Assembly: GCF_014697625.1 (NCBI RefSeq)
Contig: NZ_JACJSG010000004.1
Span: forward strand, 1 to 64,000
Direction of reading: 5' to 3'
Origin: Anabaena azotica FACHB-119
Lineage (GTDB): Bacteria > Cyanobacteriota > Cyanobacteriia > Cyanobacteriales > Nostocaceae
Length of the DNA: 64,000 nucleotides
Shown here: piece after piece, positions 27,488 to 35,996 of the stretch
Layout: each line of letters begins with the position of its first letter
Numbering within the stretch: position 1 is the stretch's first letter
Notes under the pieces: model-generated
The model's database searches: none
Seen by the model: only the letters and a program-made list of their open reading frames with translations
Told to the model about the DNA's origin: nothing
Translations under genes and position numbers: made by a program

Positions 27488-27596
27488 GGACTGGGGACTG
27501 GGGACTGGGGAGATGAGGGAGAATAACTGACAACTGATAACTGATAACTGACAACTGATAACTGTCAACTGTCAACTGTCAACTGTCAACTGTTTC
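27488..27596. repeat. Heptamer array that enters the cobH 3' end
   Basis: gggactg units are followed by ctgataa/ctgacaa and then ctgtcaa heptamers. The last ctgtcaa copies, read on the minus strand, are the final codons of cobH. Confidence 0.9.
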
Positions 27597-28201
27597 CCAT
27601 AAGCTTGCCATGCTAAGTCTATTAGACCAACGGCGATCGCAGCTGCTACAACTGCATTACCTTTGGGACAGTCAATTGTGATATTGGGTATTAAGGAATC
27701 TTGCAAGCGCCTTTTATAATCTTCCTCATCTAAGAATATTGCAGGCGTAGCAATAATCAAAGCTGGGTTAATCTCTTCCACTTCGATTAAATCTACCAGC
27801 GTAATCAATGCTGTCTGGGCTTGACCGACAATAAAAATTCCCTCTGGATAGCGTTTAGCTAAAGTTTCCATTCCCCAAGCCGCGATAGTTTTGTCCGTTT
27901 GGGGACGGGTCAAAGCTTCCGTACCACAATACACTGGATTAGCAAAAGTATTTTGAATATTTTGGGCTATCCCTGTTTGCATCATCGGCACATCCACCAC
28001 AATTGTAGTTCTTGCCGCCAATGCAGCAGCCCCAGCTTGTAAAGCACGCTCAGAAAACCGAATTAAAGACTTATACTCAAAATCAGCCGTAGCGTAAATT
28101 ACCCGGCGGACAATCTCATATTCTGCTGGCGATAACACATGATCGCCAATTTCGCTATCAATGATTGCTAAACTTTGAGCATCAGTTACGTGCCATTCCA
28201 T
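27572..28201 (-). CDS. cobH: Precorrin-8X methylmutase
   Basis: 209 residues, CobH/CbiC family. It has the N-terminal SLAIIDSEIGDH, RVIYATADFEY, the catalytic-region VVDVPMMQTGI and a C-terminal CPKGNAVVAAAIAVGL. It catalyses the methyl shift from C-11 to C-12 giving hydrogenobyrinate (or cobyrinate) in corrin synthesis. No other cob gene is in the window. The last six residues QLTVDS are encoded by cagttga heptamers, so the native C-terminus has been replaced or extended by repeat sequence. Confidence 0.92.
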   Translation of the reverse strand: MEWHVTDAQSLAIIDSEIGDHVLSPAEYEIVRRVIYATADFEYKSLIRFSERALQAGAAALAARTTIVVDVPMMQTGIAQNIQNTFANPVYCGTEALTRPQTDKTIAAWGMETLAKRYPEGIFIVGQAQTALITLVDLIEVEEINPALIIATPAIFLDEEDYKRRLQDSLIPNITIDCPKGNAVVAAAIAVGLIDLAWQAYGKQLTVDS

Positions 28202-28278
28202 TGCTATTAAGTACCAAAAGACCAGCTTTCAGCTTATCAGGTTGCTGTGTTTAAGGTAATCCTGCACCAAATAAATCC

Positions 28279-28308
28279 TGTAGAGACGTTGCATACAACG
28301 TCTCTACA
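28279..28308. repeat. 30-bp dispersed palindrome (copy 1)
   Basis: TGTAGAGACGTTGCA followed by an almost perfect complement, 13 of 15 pairs matching. Copies at 34126-34155 (perfect) and 56441-56470. Here it lies just past the stop of the TPM-domain gene and could serve as its terminator hairpin. Confidence 0.9.
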
Positions 28309-28314
28309 ACTCCC

Positions 28315-29124
28315 CTAAGAATTAGCATTAGAGGAAGGACGACTAAAAACAGGGGATAGGTAAGCCACTAAAGCACCAATGAAGAAACCAGAGAAGTTAC
28401 GAACCAGAGGTAGCCAGTCACTAGTGCGTGTCACCACAGGCCCGATACCGAAAGCAAGAAACAAAATTCCCCATAAAGGCGAGAAAATTAAAGCCCATTG
28501 CCAAGCGAAAACTTGTCCCTCCTGGCGCGGTTGTCCGGCAAAGCCACAAATAATTCCACCAATAATTGATGTAATTAAGGTTAAAATCCACTGTTCCCTG
28601 GGTAAACCAGGTACAACCGTGCAACCACCCTTGAGTAAGCAGCCTTTAACCGAATCTAAGGCTTGTAAAATCGCTTGGTCTTCGCCTTGTTCTCGCACAA
28701 AATACAAATTCCCAAAGCGGGTTTGCAGTTCTATCCAAAATGTCCGGGGTAAAAGTTCATAAACTGCATCACCAACACTAAAGCTGAGGATGTTCCCGCC
28801 ACGGGAGTCAGCAACTAAAAGAATGCTTTTATCATCCAATCCCCAATAATTGATGACAGCCCTACCTGGAGTACGGTCATACTGAGTTAATACTCGCAGT
28901 TTCCAACCAGTATCCGCCTCGAACTGTTCGATTTCTTTAACTAGCTTGTCTTCCTGCGGATCAGGTAATGTCTTAGCTAAGTCTACAACTGGGGTAAAAA
29001 ACTTAGGTAACAACTCAGGATTGTCATAAGCCAACGCCGAGGGAGAATGTAGTCCCCAAAGCGTCCCAGCTAAGAAAAATACTGTAATAGATACTAAAAT
29101 TCGTCGCCAAAAACGAGACTGCAT
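28315..29124 (-). CDS. TPM-domain membrane protein (Psb32/YgcG-like)
   Basis: 269 residues from the ATG at 29124; a TTG adds 13. A signal peptide or anchor (about 8-30) is followed by a TPM domain (about 40-165; VVDLAKTLPDPQEDKL, LLVADSRGGNILSFSVGDAV). Three hydrophobic segments in the C-terminal third follow. TPM proteins include Psb32/TLP18.3, which helps photosystem II repair and has phosphatase-like activity in plants. Psb32 normally ends with a single helix, so this three-helix tail points to a relative rather than Psb32 itself. A CLLKGGC pair may form a disulfide in the lumen or periplasm. Confidence 0.75.
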   Translation of the reverse strand: MQSRFWRRILVSITVFFLAGTLWGLHSPSALAYDNPELLPKFFTPVVDLAKTLPDPQEDKLVKEIEQFEADTGWKLRVLTQYDRTPGRAVINYWGLDDKSILLVADSRGGNILSFSVGDAVYELLPRTFWIELQTRFGNLYFVREQGEDQAILQALDSVKGCLLKGGCTVVPGLPREQWILTLITSIIGGIICGFAGQPRQEGQVFAWQWALIFSPLWGILFLAFGIGPVVTRTSDWLPLVRNFSGFFIGALVAYLSPVFSRPSSNANS

Positions 29125-29312
29125 GGACGTTCTTATACAAATATCAGGAGTAGAAGTGAACAAGTTGATTTAAAAGAATACGGGAAAAGTGATAATTCGT
29201 TACACTTGTTTACTTTACTCTAATATATCGATGTGTTGCAAAGATTTTTTGCATCGGTATTACTAATTTCAGTGCGATCGCCTTCTGCTCACCATAGGCG
29301 ATCGCACAACTG

Positions 29313-30146
29313 ATGAGAAATCAGCCGATAAATCGTTATAATGCTGATGAAAACACTGGCGTAGAAGATTTGGTGTCACCAGTCATGTTAAATTTGAACC
29401 TGCCAAGGTACTTACCTTCAGCCGACGAACTACCCGACTCTGATGATGCGCCAGTGGATAATGAACTGCAAGAACTCATCCCCGGCTTACTTAAAGCTAT
29501 TCTGCTGATACTTTGGGCGGAACGCATGGATTGGTTTTTTGGGGTGGATATGGGTATTTATTATCACCCTGATGAAAGTGCGATCGTTCCCGATGGCTTT
29601 TTAAGTCTTGGGGTAGAAAGATTTTACGATGAGGAACTACGTCCCAGTTATGTGCTGTGGGATGAAAAGGTAGTCCCCATTTTTGTGTTAGAAGTGGTTT
29701 CGCCCAAATATCGCAAAGAATACAGCGATAAATTAAATGATTATGCCGCTTTGGGTGTACTTTATTACGTCATTTATTCTTCTCAACGCCGCCGTAAACC
29801 GCGTTTAGAAGTACATAAGTTAGTTAATGGTAAATATGAATTGCAAACAGGAAACCCAGTTTGGCTACCAGAAATTGGTTTAGGAATTGGTTGTGAAAGG
29901 GGAAATTATTGTGGAGTAACGCGAGAGTGGATGTATTGGTATGATGAACAGGGACAGCGTTACCCGACACCCCAAGAACAAATTAAACAGGCGCAACAAC
30001 AAGCGCAATTAGCACAAGAACAGGCGCAATTAGCCCAACAACAAGCGCAGCAGGAAGCACAACGCGCCCAGCAGGAAGCGCAACGGGCGCAGCAGTTAGC
30101 GGAAAGATTACGTGCTTTAGGGATAGATCCTGATAATCTTATTTGA
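29313..30146 (+). CDS. Uma2-family (DUF820) PD-(D/E)XK-type endonuclease
   Basis: 277 residues. The Uma2 core spans about 30-200 with the metal-site strands IVPDGFLSLG and IFVLEVVSPKYRKEY. The second part of the motif is E-V-x-S rather than E-x-K, common in this family. The C-terminus (about 222-270) is an AQQQAQLAQE-type coiled coil, with heptad-like DNA repeats. Uma2 genes are hugely expanded in cyanobacteria and of unclear role. The NACHT gene follows 97 bp downstream on the same strand. Confidence 0.85.
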   Translation: MRNQPINRYNADENTGVEDLVSPVMLNLNLPRYLPSADELPDSDDAPVDNELQELIPGLLKAILLILWAERMDWFFGVDMGIYYHPDESAIVPDGFLSLGVERFYDEELRPSYVLWDEKVVPIFVLEVVSPKYRKEYSDKLNDYAALGVLYYVIYSSQRRRKPRLEVHKLVNGKYELQTGNPVWLPEIGLGIGCERGNYCGVTREWMYWYDEQGQRYPTPQEQIKQAQQQAQLAQEQAQLAQQQAQQEAQRAQQEAQRAQQLAERLRALGIDPDNLI

Positions 30147-30243
30147 GATTTAACCGTGACTTTTGTGTAATAATCTGGAAATTTCGCCGCCTTAATTGAG
30201 ATTGGTGTATATACTCGTAGTCAAGATATCAATAGACACGGGT

Positions 30244-33200
30244 ATGCTAATTGAATGGTTTGGTACTTGGATTGCAGGTAAAGCATTTGGATTTCTGGTT
30301 AAGACTATTATTAGCCAGGAATTTTTACAAGAGTTAGTTAAAGATTACGCTAAAGATTTTTTCAGAAATATTATTCATACTGCTGTGACTGCACCATTCC
30401 AGCGCGAACCACTACAGAAAGCTGAGGTGATGGCGTTTGCAGAATTTTTGCAACTCATGCAGCAAGACTTAGAAGATAGTCTACTCTCTCAAGAGGAAAT
30501 TGAAAATTATAGCCAGCCTTTACAGCAGTTTTTAAAGCAGTCAGAAGTTAAAGAAATTTTGGGCGCTGCTTTTTACTATGAATGTGAGGCTATCAATACT
30601 AAGAGATTAAAAGAAATTTGGTATCAACTGACCGCCTCTAGTTCGCTACCAGAGGATTTTAAATGGAAGAAGATAGGCAAAGAATATTTACAAAAAGTGA
30701 AAAATATTATTCGAGAATTTCCTGAACTTAGGGCAATTCTTGATTCTCAGAATATAGAACAAATCAAAGAATATACAAAAGCCCAAGCGGGAATTATTCC
30801 GGCTTTTGATTTAGAACGCTATCAGGAAGGAATTAAGGAGCGTTACGGTAATTTAAAATTAGAAAGTTTAGATACAACTGGCTACGCTTATAACGAACTC
30901 AAGTTATGGCGAATGTTCATTGCTCAAAATGTGCGGGAAGTGCATCAAGTTTTGCCGCGAGTTCATGAACTGCCCAAGGAACATTTTAGAAGGCTGCGAG
31001 AAACTGACCAAATAGAGGCAGAAATTGCTGCCGAGGAATTGCAACAACTCACAAGGGTTTATTTAGAACAGCCGCTACTTTCAGTATTAGATGTTGTTAA
31101 TAATCAGCAGACCTATAAATATATTGTAGTTTTGGGTGATCCTGGTTCTGGTAAGTCTACACTGTTGCAGTATTTAGCTTTGAATTGGGCTGATTCACCA
31201 TTAGATAATGTCATCTCACAACCCATTCCTTTGCTAATTGAGTTACGTACTTATATGCGGCGAAGAGATGATAAGGAGTGTGATAGTTTTCTGGAATTTT
31301 TGGATAAATGTAGCGGTACAATTGAACATCTCAATCAACATCAACTACATGAACAGCTACAAGCTGGTAACGCTTTAGTCATGTTTGATGGGTTAGATGA
31401 AGTATTTGAAGCTGGTAAGCGAGAGGATGTAATTACAGATATTCATCGCTTTACTAATGAGTATCCTAATGTGCAGGTGATTGTTACTTCTCGCGTAATT
31501 GGCTATAAACCGCAACGGTTGCGTGATGCTGAGTTTCGCCACTTCATGTTACAAGATTTGGACGCAGAACAAATTCAAGATTTTATTTACCGTTGGCATG
31601 AGTTAACTTTTAGCGATGAAGCGGATAAACTGAGAAAACGGGAAAGGCTGGAAAGAGGAATTAAAAATTCCAAAGCGATTACAGAATTAGCAGGAAATCC
31701 TCTATTGTTGACGATGATGGCAATTCTCAATCGTAATCAGGAATTGCCAAGGGATAGAAGTTCACTTTATGAACAAGCATCGCGGGTATTGCTGCATCAG
31801 TGGGATGTGGAACGGGCTTTAGTTGAAGATAAGCGGCTAGATCATAAGACTATTGATTATAAAGATAAGCAAGCAATGCTGCGTCAAGTTGCTTATAAGA
31901 TGCAAACTAGCGGTGCAGGTTTAGCTGGGAATGTGATTAGTAGCAGTGAATTAGAAAAGATTTTGGCTGAATATTTAAGAAGTATAGAAATTCAGCAACC
32001 GAGAGAAGCGGCGAGGGTGATGATTAATCAACTACGGACTCGTAACTTTATGTTATGTTTCCTTGGTGCTGATTATTATGCTTTTGTGCATCGGACTTTT
32101 TTGGAATATTTCTGTGCTTGGGAGTTTGTATGGCAGTTTAAAGAAACGCAAACGCTGAATATTGAACGGCTTAAGGAAGAGGTTTTTGGCAAACACTGGG
32201 ATGATGAAACTTGGCATGAGGTATTGTTGTTAATTGCGGGGATGATTGAAGCCAAGTTTGTTGGTGAGATTATTGAATATTTAATGGTGCTAGATGGTGA
32301 AGAGAAGAAATTTATTAATATCTTTTTGGCAGCTAATTGTCTTATTGAAGTGAGAAATCACTCAGTGATTGAGTCAACGGCTGATAAATTGCTGAAGCGG
32401 TTAAAAGATTTAACTGAATATGACCTCTGGTATTGTCGTCATCCTGACTTTGATGACGAAGAAGCTAATCTCATTCAAGAAATTCGCTCTGAAGCAGTCA
32501 CAGCAATTATCACAATTTGGCAAGATGACCCCAACACCAAAACCTTTCTCGAACAACTCGCCACGGCGAAGGATGATTGGGATGTGCAATGGATAGTAGT
32601 GGAATATTTAGTTCAGGCTTACAAGGACGACCCCACCACCAAAACCTTTCTTCAACAACTTGCCACTACGGATAGTAATTCGGGTGTGCGATGGACAGCA
32701 GTAGAACAATTAGCCCAGACTTACAAGGATGACCCCACAACTAAAACCATTCTTCAACAACTCGCTACTGTGGATGATGATTCGAGTTTGCCACTGACAG
32801 CAGTGCATCAATTAGTCCAGGCTTACAAGGATGACCCCAAGACTAAAACATTTCTCCAACAACTCGCCACTGCGGATAATAATTTGATTGTCCGACAGAT
32901 AGCAATAAGAGAATTAGTTCAGGCTTACAAGGATGACCCCAATACCAAAACCATTCTCAAAAAACTTGTTATTAAGGACAATAATCCTTATGTGCGACAG
33001 ACAGCAGTAAGAGAATTAGCCCAGGCTTACAAGGATGACCCCACAACTAAAACCATTCTTCAACAACGCGCCATTGTCGATAATAATTCAAATGTGCGAC
33101 GGACAGCAGTGGAACAATTAGCCCAGGTTTACAAGGATGACCCCACAACTAAAACCATTCTCCAACAACGCGCCAGTGGGGATAATAATTCGGATGTGCG

Positions 33201-34080
33201 ACAGACAGCAGTGGAACAATTAGCCCAAGCTTACAAGGATGATCCCACAACTAAAACCATTCTCCAAGAACGCGCCACTGCCGATGATAATTCGGATGTG
33301 CGACGGACAGCAGTCAAACAATTAGTCCAGGCTTACAAGGATGACCTTACCACCAAAACCTTTCTCCAAGAACTCGTTAATACAAACGATAATTCAAATG
33401 TGCGAGGGACAGCAGTAGAACAATTAGCCCAGGCTTACAAGGATGACCCGAATATTAAAAGCATTCTCCTACAACTCGCCACGGCAGACGATAATTCTGG
33501 TATGCGACTGACCGCAGTCAGAGAATTAGCCCAGGTTGATGAGGATGACGCTAATATCAAAATAATTCTCCAACAACTTGCTACTGAGGATAATAATTGG
33601 TATGTACGATGGACAGCAGTGCAAGATTTAGCTCTGACTTACGAGGATGACCCCACAACCAAAAACATTCTCCAACAACGCGCCACTGCTGATGATAATT
33701 GGGAAGTGCGACGGCTAGCAGTGGAACATTTAGTCCAGTCTTACAAGGATGACCCCGATACCAAAACCTTTCTCCAACAACGCGCCACTGCTGATGATGA
33801 TTCGGATATGCGATGGACAGCAGTAAATGAATTAGCCAAGGCTTACAAATCTCAGCCTGAACTTTTTGAAATCTACTATGACTGTGCTATTAACGACCCC
33901 TTTGACGATAGCCATGATGATTTTTACGCAAATCCCCGGCGCGTTGCACTTGAGATAATTGTCAAACAATATCCCCAGCATCCCCAGACTTTACCACTGT
34001 TGCGCGACAGAGCAGAGAATGACCCAGATGAGAAGGTGCGGGAGTATGCAAGAGAAAAGTTGGCAAAATTAGATCAGTGA
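30244..34080 (+). CDS. NACHT NTPase with thirteen near-identical HEAT-like repeats (bacterial NLR-like)
   Basis: 1278 residues from the ATG at 30244; in-frame TTG/GTG codons from 30196 are less likely. An N-terminal helical domain (about 1-285) is of unknown type. The NACHT module has Walker A GDPGSGKST (298-306), Walker B LVMFDGLDE (378-386), a sensor-like TSR (415-417), NPLLLTMMAIL and a post-NTPase motif FVHRTFLEYFCAWEF (614-628). From about 759 to 1200 there are thirteen 34-residue repeats of the form YKDDPTTKTxLQQxAT, followed by a divergent HEAT tail. This matches NLR-type architecture: effector, switch, sensor. Bacterial NACHT proteins are known anti-phage factors; that role here is inference. 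No separate effector domain such as TIR or nuclease is recognisable. Confidence 0.85.
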   Translation: MLIEWFGTWIAGKAFGFLVKTIISQEFLQELVKDYAKDFFRNIIHTAVTAPFQREPLQKAEVMAFAEFLQLMQQDLEDSLLSQEEIENYSQPLQQFLKQSEVKEILGAAFYYECEAINTKRLKEIWYQLTASSSLPEDFKWKKIGKEYLQKVKNIIREFPELRAILDSQNIEQIKEYTKAQAGIIPAFDLERYQEGIKERYGNLKLESLDTTGYAYNELKLWRMFIAQNVREVHQVLPRVHELPKEHFRRLRETDQIEAEIAAEELQQLTRVYLEQPLLSVLDVVNNQQTYKYIVVLGDPGSGKSTLLQYLALNWADSPLDNVISQPIPLLIELRTYMRRRDDKECDSFLEFLDKCSGTIEHLNQHQLHEQLQAGNALVMFDGLDEVFEAGKREDVITDIHRFTNEYPNVQVIVTSRVIGYKPQRLRDAEFRHFMLQDLDAEQIQDFIYRWHELTFSDEADKLRKRERLERGIKNSKAITELAGNPLLLTMMAILNRNQELPRDRSSLYEQASRVLLHQWDVERALVEDKRLDHKTIDYKDKQAMLRQVAYKMQTSGAGLAGNVISSSELEKILAEYLRSIEIQQPREAARVMINQLRTRNFMLCFLGADYYAFVHRTFLEYFCAWEFVWQFKETQTLNIERLKEEVFGKHWDDETWHEVLLLIAGMIEAKFVGEIIEYLMVLDGEEKKFINIFLAANCLIEVRNHSVIESTADKLLKRLKDLTEYDLWYCRHPDFDDEEANLIQEIRSEAVTAIITIWQDDPNTKTFLEQLATAKDDWDVQWIVVEYLVQAYKDDPTTKTFLQQLATTDSNSGVRWTAVEQLAQTYKDDPTTKTILQQLATVDDDSSLPLTAVHQLVQAYKDDPKTKTFLQQLATADNNLIVRQIAIRELVQAYKDDPNTKTILKKLVIKDNNPYVRQTAVRELAQAYKDDPTTKTILQQRAIVDNNSNVRRTAVEQLAQVYKDDPTTKTILQQRASGDNNSDVRQTAVEQLAQAYKDDPTTKTILQERATADDNSDVRRTAVKQLVQAYKDDLTTKTFLQELVNTNDNSNVRGTAVEQLAQAYKDDPNIKSILLQLATADDNSGMRLTAVRELAQVDEDDANIKIILQQLATEDNNWYVRWTAVQDLALTYEDDPTTKNILQQRATADDNWEVRRLAVEHLVQSYKDDPDTKTFLQQRATADDDSDMRWTAVNELAKAYKSQPELFEIYYDCAINDPFDDSHDDFYANPRRVALEIIVKQYPQHPQTLPLLRDRAENDPDEKVREYAREKLAKLDQ
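32518..33843 (+). repeat. Thirteen tandem 102-bp coding repeats in the NACHT gene
   Basis: Units are exactly 102 bp (34 codons) with no indels, so thirteen units fill 1326 bp. Stretches such as acaaggatgacccc and caacaacgcgccac recur almost unchanged. Variation concentrates at repeat positions 16-17, 21-22, 25 and 29-30. Such high internal identity implies recent duplication or ongoing recombination. Confidence 0.95.
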
Positions 34081-34125
34081 AAGAATGGCTGATATCAATT
34101 CTCTATGGAGTCGCGCTAAATATAA

Positions 34126-34155
34126 TGTAGAGACGTTGCATGCAACGTCTCTACA
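34126..34155. repeat. 30-bp perfect palindrome (copy 2)
   Basis: TGTAGAGACGTTGCA and its exact complement, with no loop. It lies between the NACHT gene and the HicB-like gene, 19 bp before the latter's ATG. It could serve as a terminator-type hairpin or an operator, but its dispersed nature favours a mobile repeat. Confidence 0.95.
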
Positions 34156-34174
34156 GTAAAGCCTATAAATAAAG

Positions 34175-34399
34175 ATGAAATACACAATCGTTATTCAATG
34201 GTCAGAGGAAGATAAATGTTATGTGGTTTTTTTACCTGAGTTTATTAATGTAATGCAGCCTTGCACTCATGGAGATAGTTATGAGGAAGCTGTAAAAAAT
34301 GCTCAGGAAGTTTTAGAAATGCTAATTGAATCAGCTTTAGCCGATGGTGAAGCTTTGCCGGAACCGCAAACTTTGGGAAAGTCATTTAAGGTAGCATAG
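34175..34399 (+). CDS. HicB-like antitoxin-family protein (orphan)
   Basis: 74 residues with the HicB partial RNase-H-like fold: YTIVIQWSEEDKCYVVFLPE, a THGDSYEEAVKNAQEVLEM helix and a basic end. No HicA toxin frame and no C-terminal DNA-binding domain is seen, as in many orphan cyanobacterial HicB proteins. It starts a run of three closely spaced genes; the next gene follows after 21 bp. Confidence 0.8.
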   Translation: MKYTIVIQWSEEDKCYVVFLPEFINVMQPCTHGDSYEEAVKNAQEVLEMLIESALADGEALPEPQTLGKSFKVA

Positions 34400-34420
34400 T
34401 TGAATTAGGGAGATAAACTG

Positions 34421-34675
34421 ATGACTACATCTATAAATACAGCCAAAGTCTACGATGAAATTATCGACTTTATTGCGGCTGGTACTACACCGGAAACTGT
34501 TGTGAAGTTTCAGCTTTCCGAGATGGCGAAAGGGCGTTTAGAATATCTGGTCTATCAACACAAAATGGGCGAACTGACACCAGAGGAAAAGAAAGAATTA
34601 AATCATTTCCTCACGTTAGAACATATTATGAGATTAGCAAAAGCAAAAGCACACTTGTACATCAAGGCAGAGTAG
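34421..34675 (+). CDS. Small helical protein paired with HNH nuclease gene
   Basis: 84 residues, all helix, with a SEMAKGRLEYLVYQHKMGELTPEEKKEL-like arrangement (read in two parts: SEMAKGRLEYLVYQ, then GELTPEEKKEL). A Shine-Dalgarno GGGAG lies 8-12 bases before the ATG. The stop is 9 bp from the start of the HNH gene, so they are translated together. I do not recognise a named family; size and position would suit an antitoxin or adaptor for the nuclease, which is inference. Confidence 0.75.
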   Translation: MTTSINTAKVYDEIIDFIAAGTTPETVVKFQLSEMAKGRLEYLVYQHKMGELTPEEKKELNHFLTLEHIMRLAKAKAHLYIKAE

Positions 34676-34684
34676 GTATTTCCA

Positions 34685-35125
34685 GTGTCTAGTAATTACG
34701 TTACTGTAGAACTGCGGCGTTTAGTGATTGATCGCGCTGATTGTCTGTGTGAGTATTGTTTAATTCCTGAAACAGACGGCTTAAGTTTTCAAGTTGATCA
34801 TATCATCAGCGTGAAACATGGCGGTTCTACAACAGCCGATAATCTCTGTTATGCCTGTATTTTCTGCAATCTCCAAAAAGGAACGGATTTAGGCTCAATT
34901 AATTGGCGCACTGGGGAACTTGTGCGGTTTTTTAACCCCCGGAGGGACTTTTGGGGCGACCATTTTCGCTTAGATGAGGCTGTGATTCAACCTCTCACCG
35001 ATATCGGCGAGGTAACGGCTCGTATTTTGGATTTTAACATCGATGAACGGATTCTAGAGCGCCAAGTTTTCATTATGTCTGGTCAGTATCCATCAGCATC
35101 AGCACTAAAACGGATAAATAAGTAA
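34685..35125 (+). CDS. HNH endonuclease
   Basis: 146 residues starting at GTG. The HNH module is complete: zinc-type Cys pair CEYC, then QVDHIISVKHGGST (catalytic DH), then NLCYACIFCNLQKGT with the Asn and second Cys pair. The C-terminal part (RLDEAVIQPLTDIGEVTARIL) is common in cyanobacterial HNH proteins found next to a small partner gene. Likely a metal-dependent DNA nick or cut activity. No transposon or intron features surround it. Confidence 0.85.
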   Translation: MSSNYVTVELRRLVIDRADCLCEYCLIPETDGLSFQVDHIISVKHGGSTTADNLCYACIFCNLQKGTDLGSINWRTGELVRFFNPRRDFWGDHFRLDEAVIQPLTDIGEVTARILDFNIDERILERQVFIMSGQYPSASALKRINK

Positions 35126-35215
35126 AATCATTGTGTGTTTTTGCTCTCTTCAATGGGCATCCTATACTTAGCAATTACTGCTACTCACCCCTCGAATTAG
35201 CACGGTAAATATAGG

Positions 35216-35695
35216 ATGCCTTATCAAAATATTAACGCCTCTCTGTCAGCAGAAGATATCAAAGAAATCAAAGCAGCGTTACAGACAATTCAAAACAAGT
35301 TACCCTTTCTCATTACTCTGACTATGCAGGAACGGCGGAAGCTGGTGAAAATGGGTGATAAAAGTCTAGCTTTCGTCAACAATAGCATCACGGCTGCTCA
35401 GTCTAACCCGGAAATTTTGCCAGCTAGTTTTAATGTTGAGGAACTTGTGCGTGATTATCAGTTAGCGATCGCACTCAACGAGTTATTAATCTCCATGAAC
35501 CAAATGACTGAACAGGTTGATGATACTCTACTTGCTGTCGGTAGTGAAGTGATGACTGACAGTTTAACCGTTTACGACTACGTGAAAACAGCCGCAAAGA
35601 AAACCCCCGGTTTAAAATCTCTGGCTGAACAGTTAGGTGAGCGTTTTAAGGCTATTGGTAAAGGTAAATCCGCAAAAACTGCCAGCGTTTCATAA
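35216..35695 (+). CDS. Conserved helical protein of unknown function
   Basis: 159 residues, predicted mostly alpha-helical with no membrane segment or signal. Internal helices include LSAEDIKEIKAALQTIQNKL and LAIALNELLISMNQMTEQV. The C-terminus is basic (RFKAIGKGKSAKTASVS). It ends six bases before a 42-bp tandem repeat array. I do not recognise a family. A short purine stretch ATAGG immediately precedes the ATG, a poor ribosome-binding site. Confidence 0.7.
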   Translation: MPYQNINASLSAEDIKEIKAALQTIQNKLPFLITLTMQERRKLVKMGDKSLAFVNNSITAAQSNPEILPASFNVEELVRDYQLAIALNELLISMNQMTEQVDDTLLAVGSEVMTDSLTVYDYVKTAAKKTPGLKSLAEQLGERFKAIGKGKSAKTASVS

Positions 35696-35700
35696 GTGAA

Positions 35701-35940
35701 TACTCGTCGATGAGTAGTTGAGGTGGATTCATCTATCTCAGATACTCGTCGATGAGTAGTTGAAGTGGATTCATCTATCTCAGATACTCGTCAATGAGTA
35801 GTTGAAGTAGATTCATCTGTCTCAGATACTCGTCGATGAGTAGTTGAAGTGGATTCATCTATCTCAGATACTCGTCGATGAGTAGTTGAAGTGGATTCAT
35901 CTATCTCAGATACTCGTCGATGAGTAGTTGAAGTGGATTG
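35701..35940. repeat. 42-bp minisatellite, about 5.7 copies
   Basis: Units start TACTCGTCGATGAGTAGTTG and repeat at exactly 42 bp (35701, 35743, 35785, 35827, 35869, 35911). Each carries a small palindrome TACTCgTCGAtGAGTA. The third unit differs at three positions. No unique spacers are present. Begins six bases after a stop codon. Confidence 0.95.
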
Positions 35941-35996
35941 ATGTCATGTGGAAAAGCTAACGCCAAACCTAACCCTTCCTTCCCTTATTACTTTAC

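Noticed and set aside
35701..35940. Possible CRISPR array
   Set aside because: The 42-bp units are contiguous with no unique spacers, and no cas genes are nearby; it is a minisatellite.
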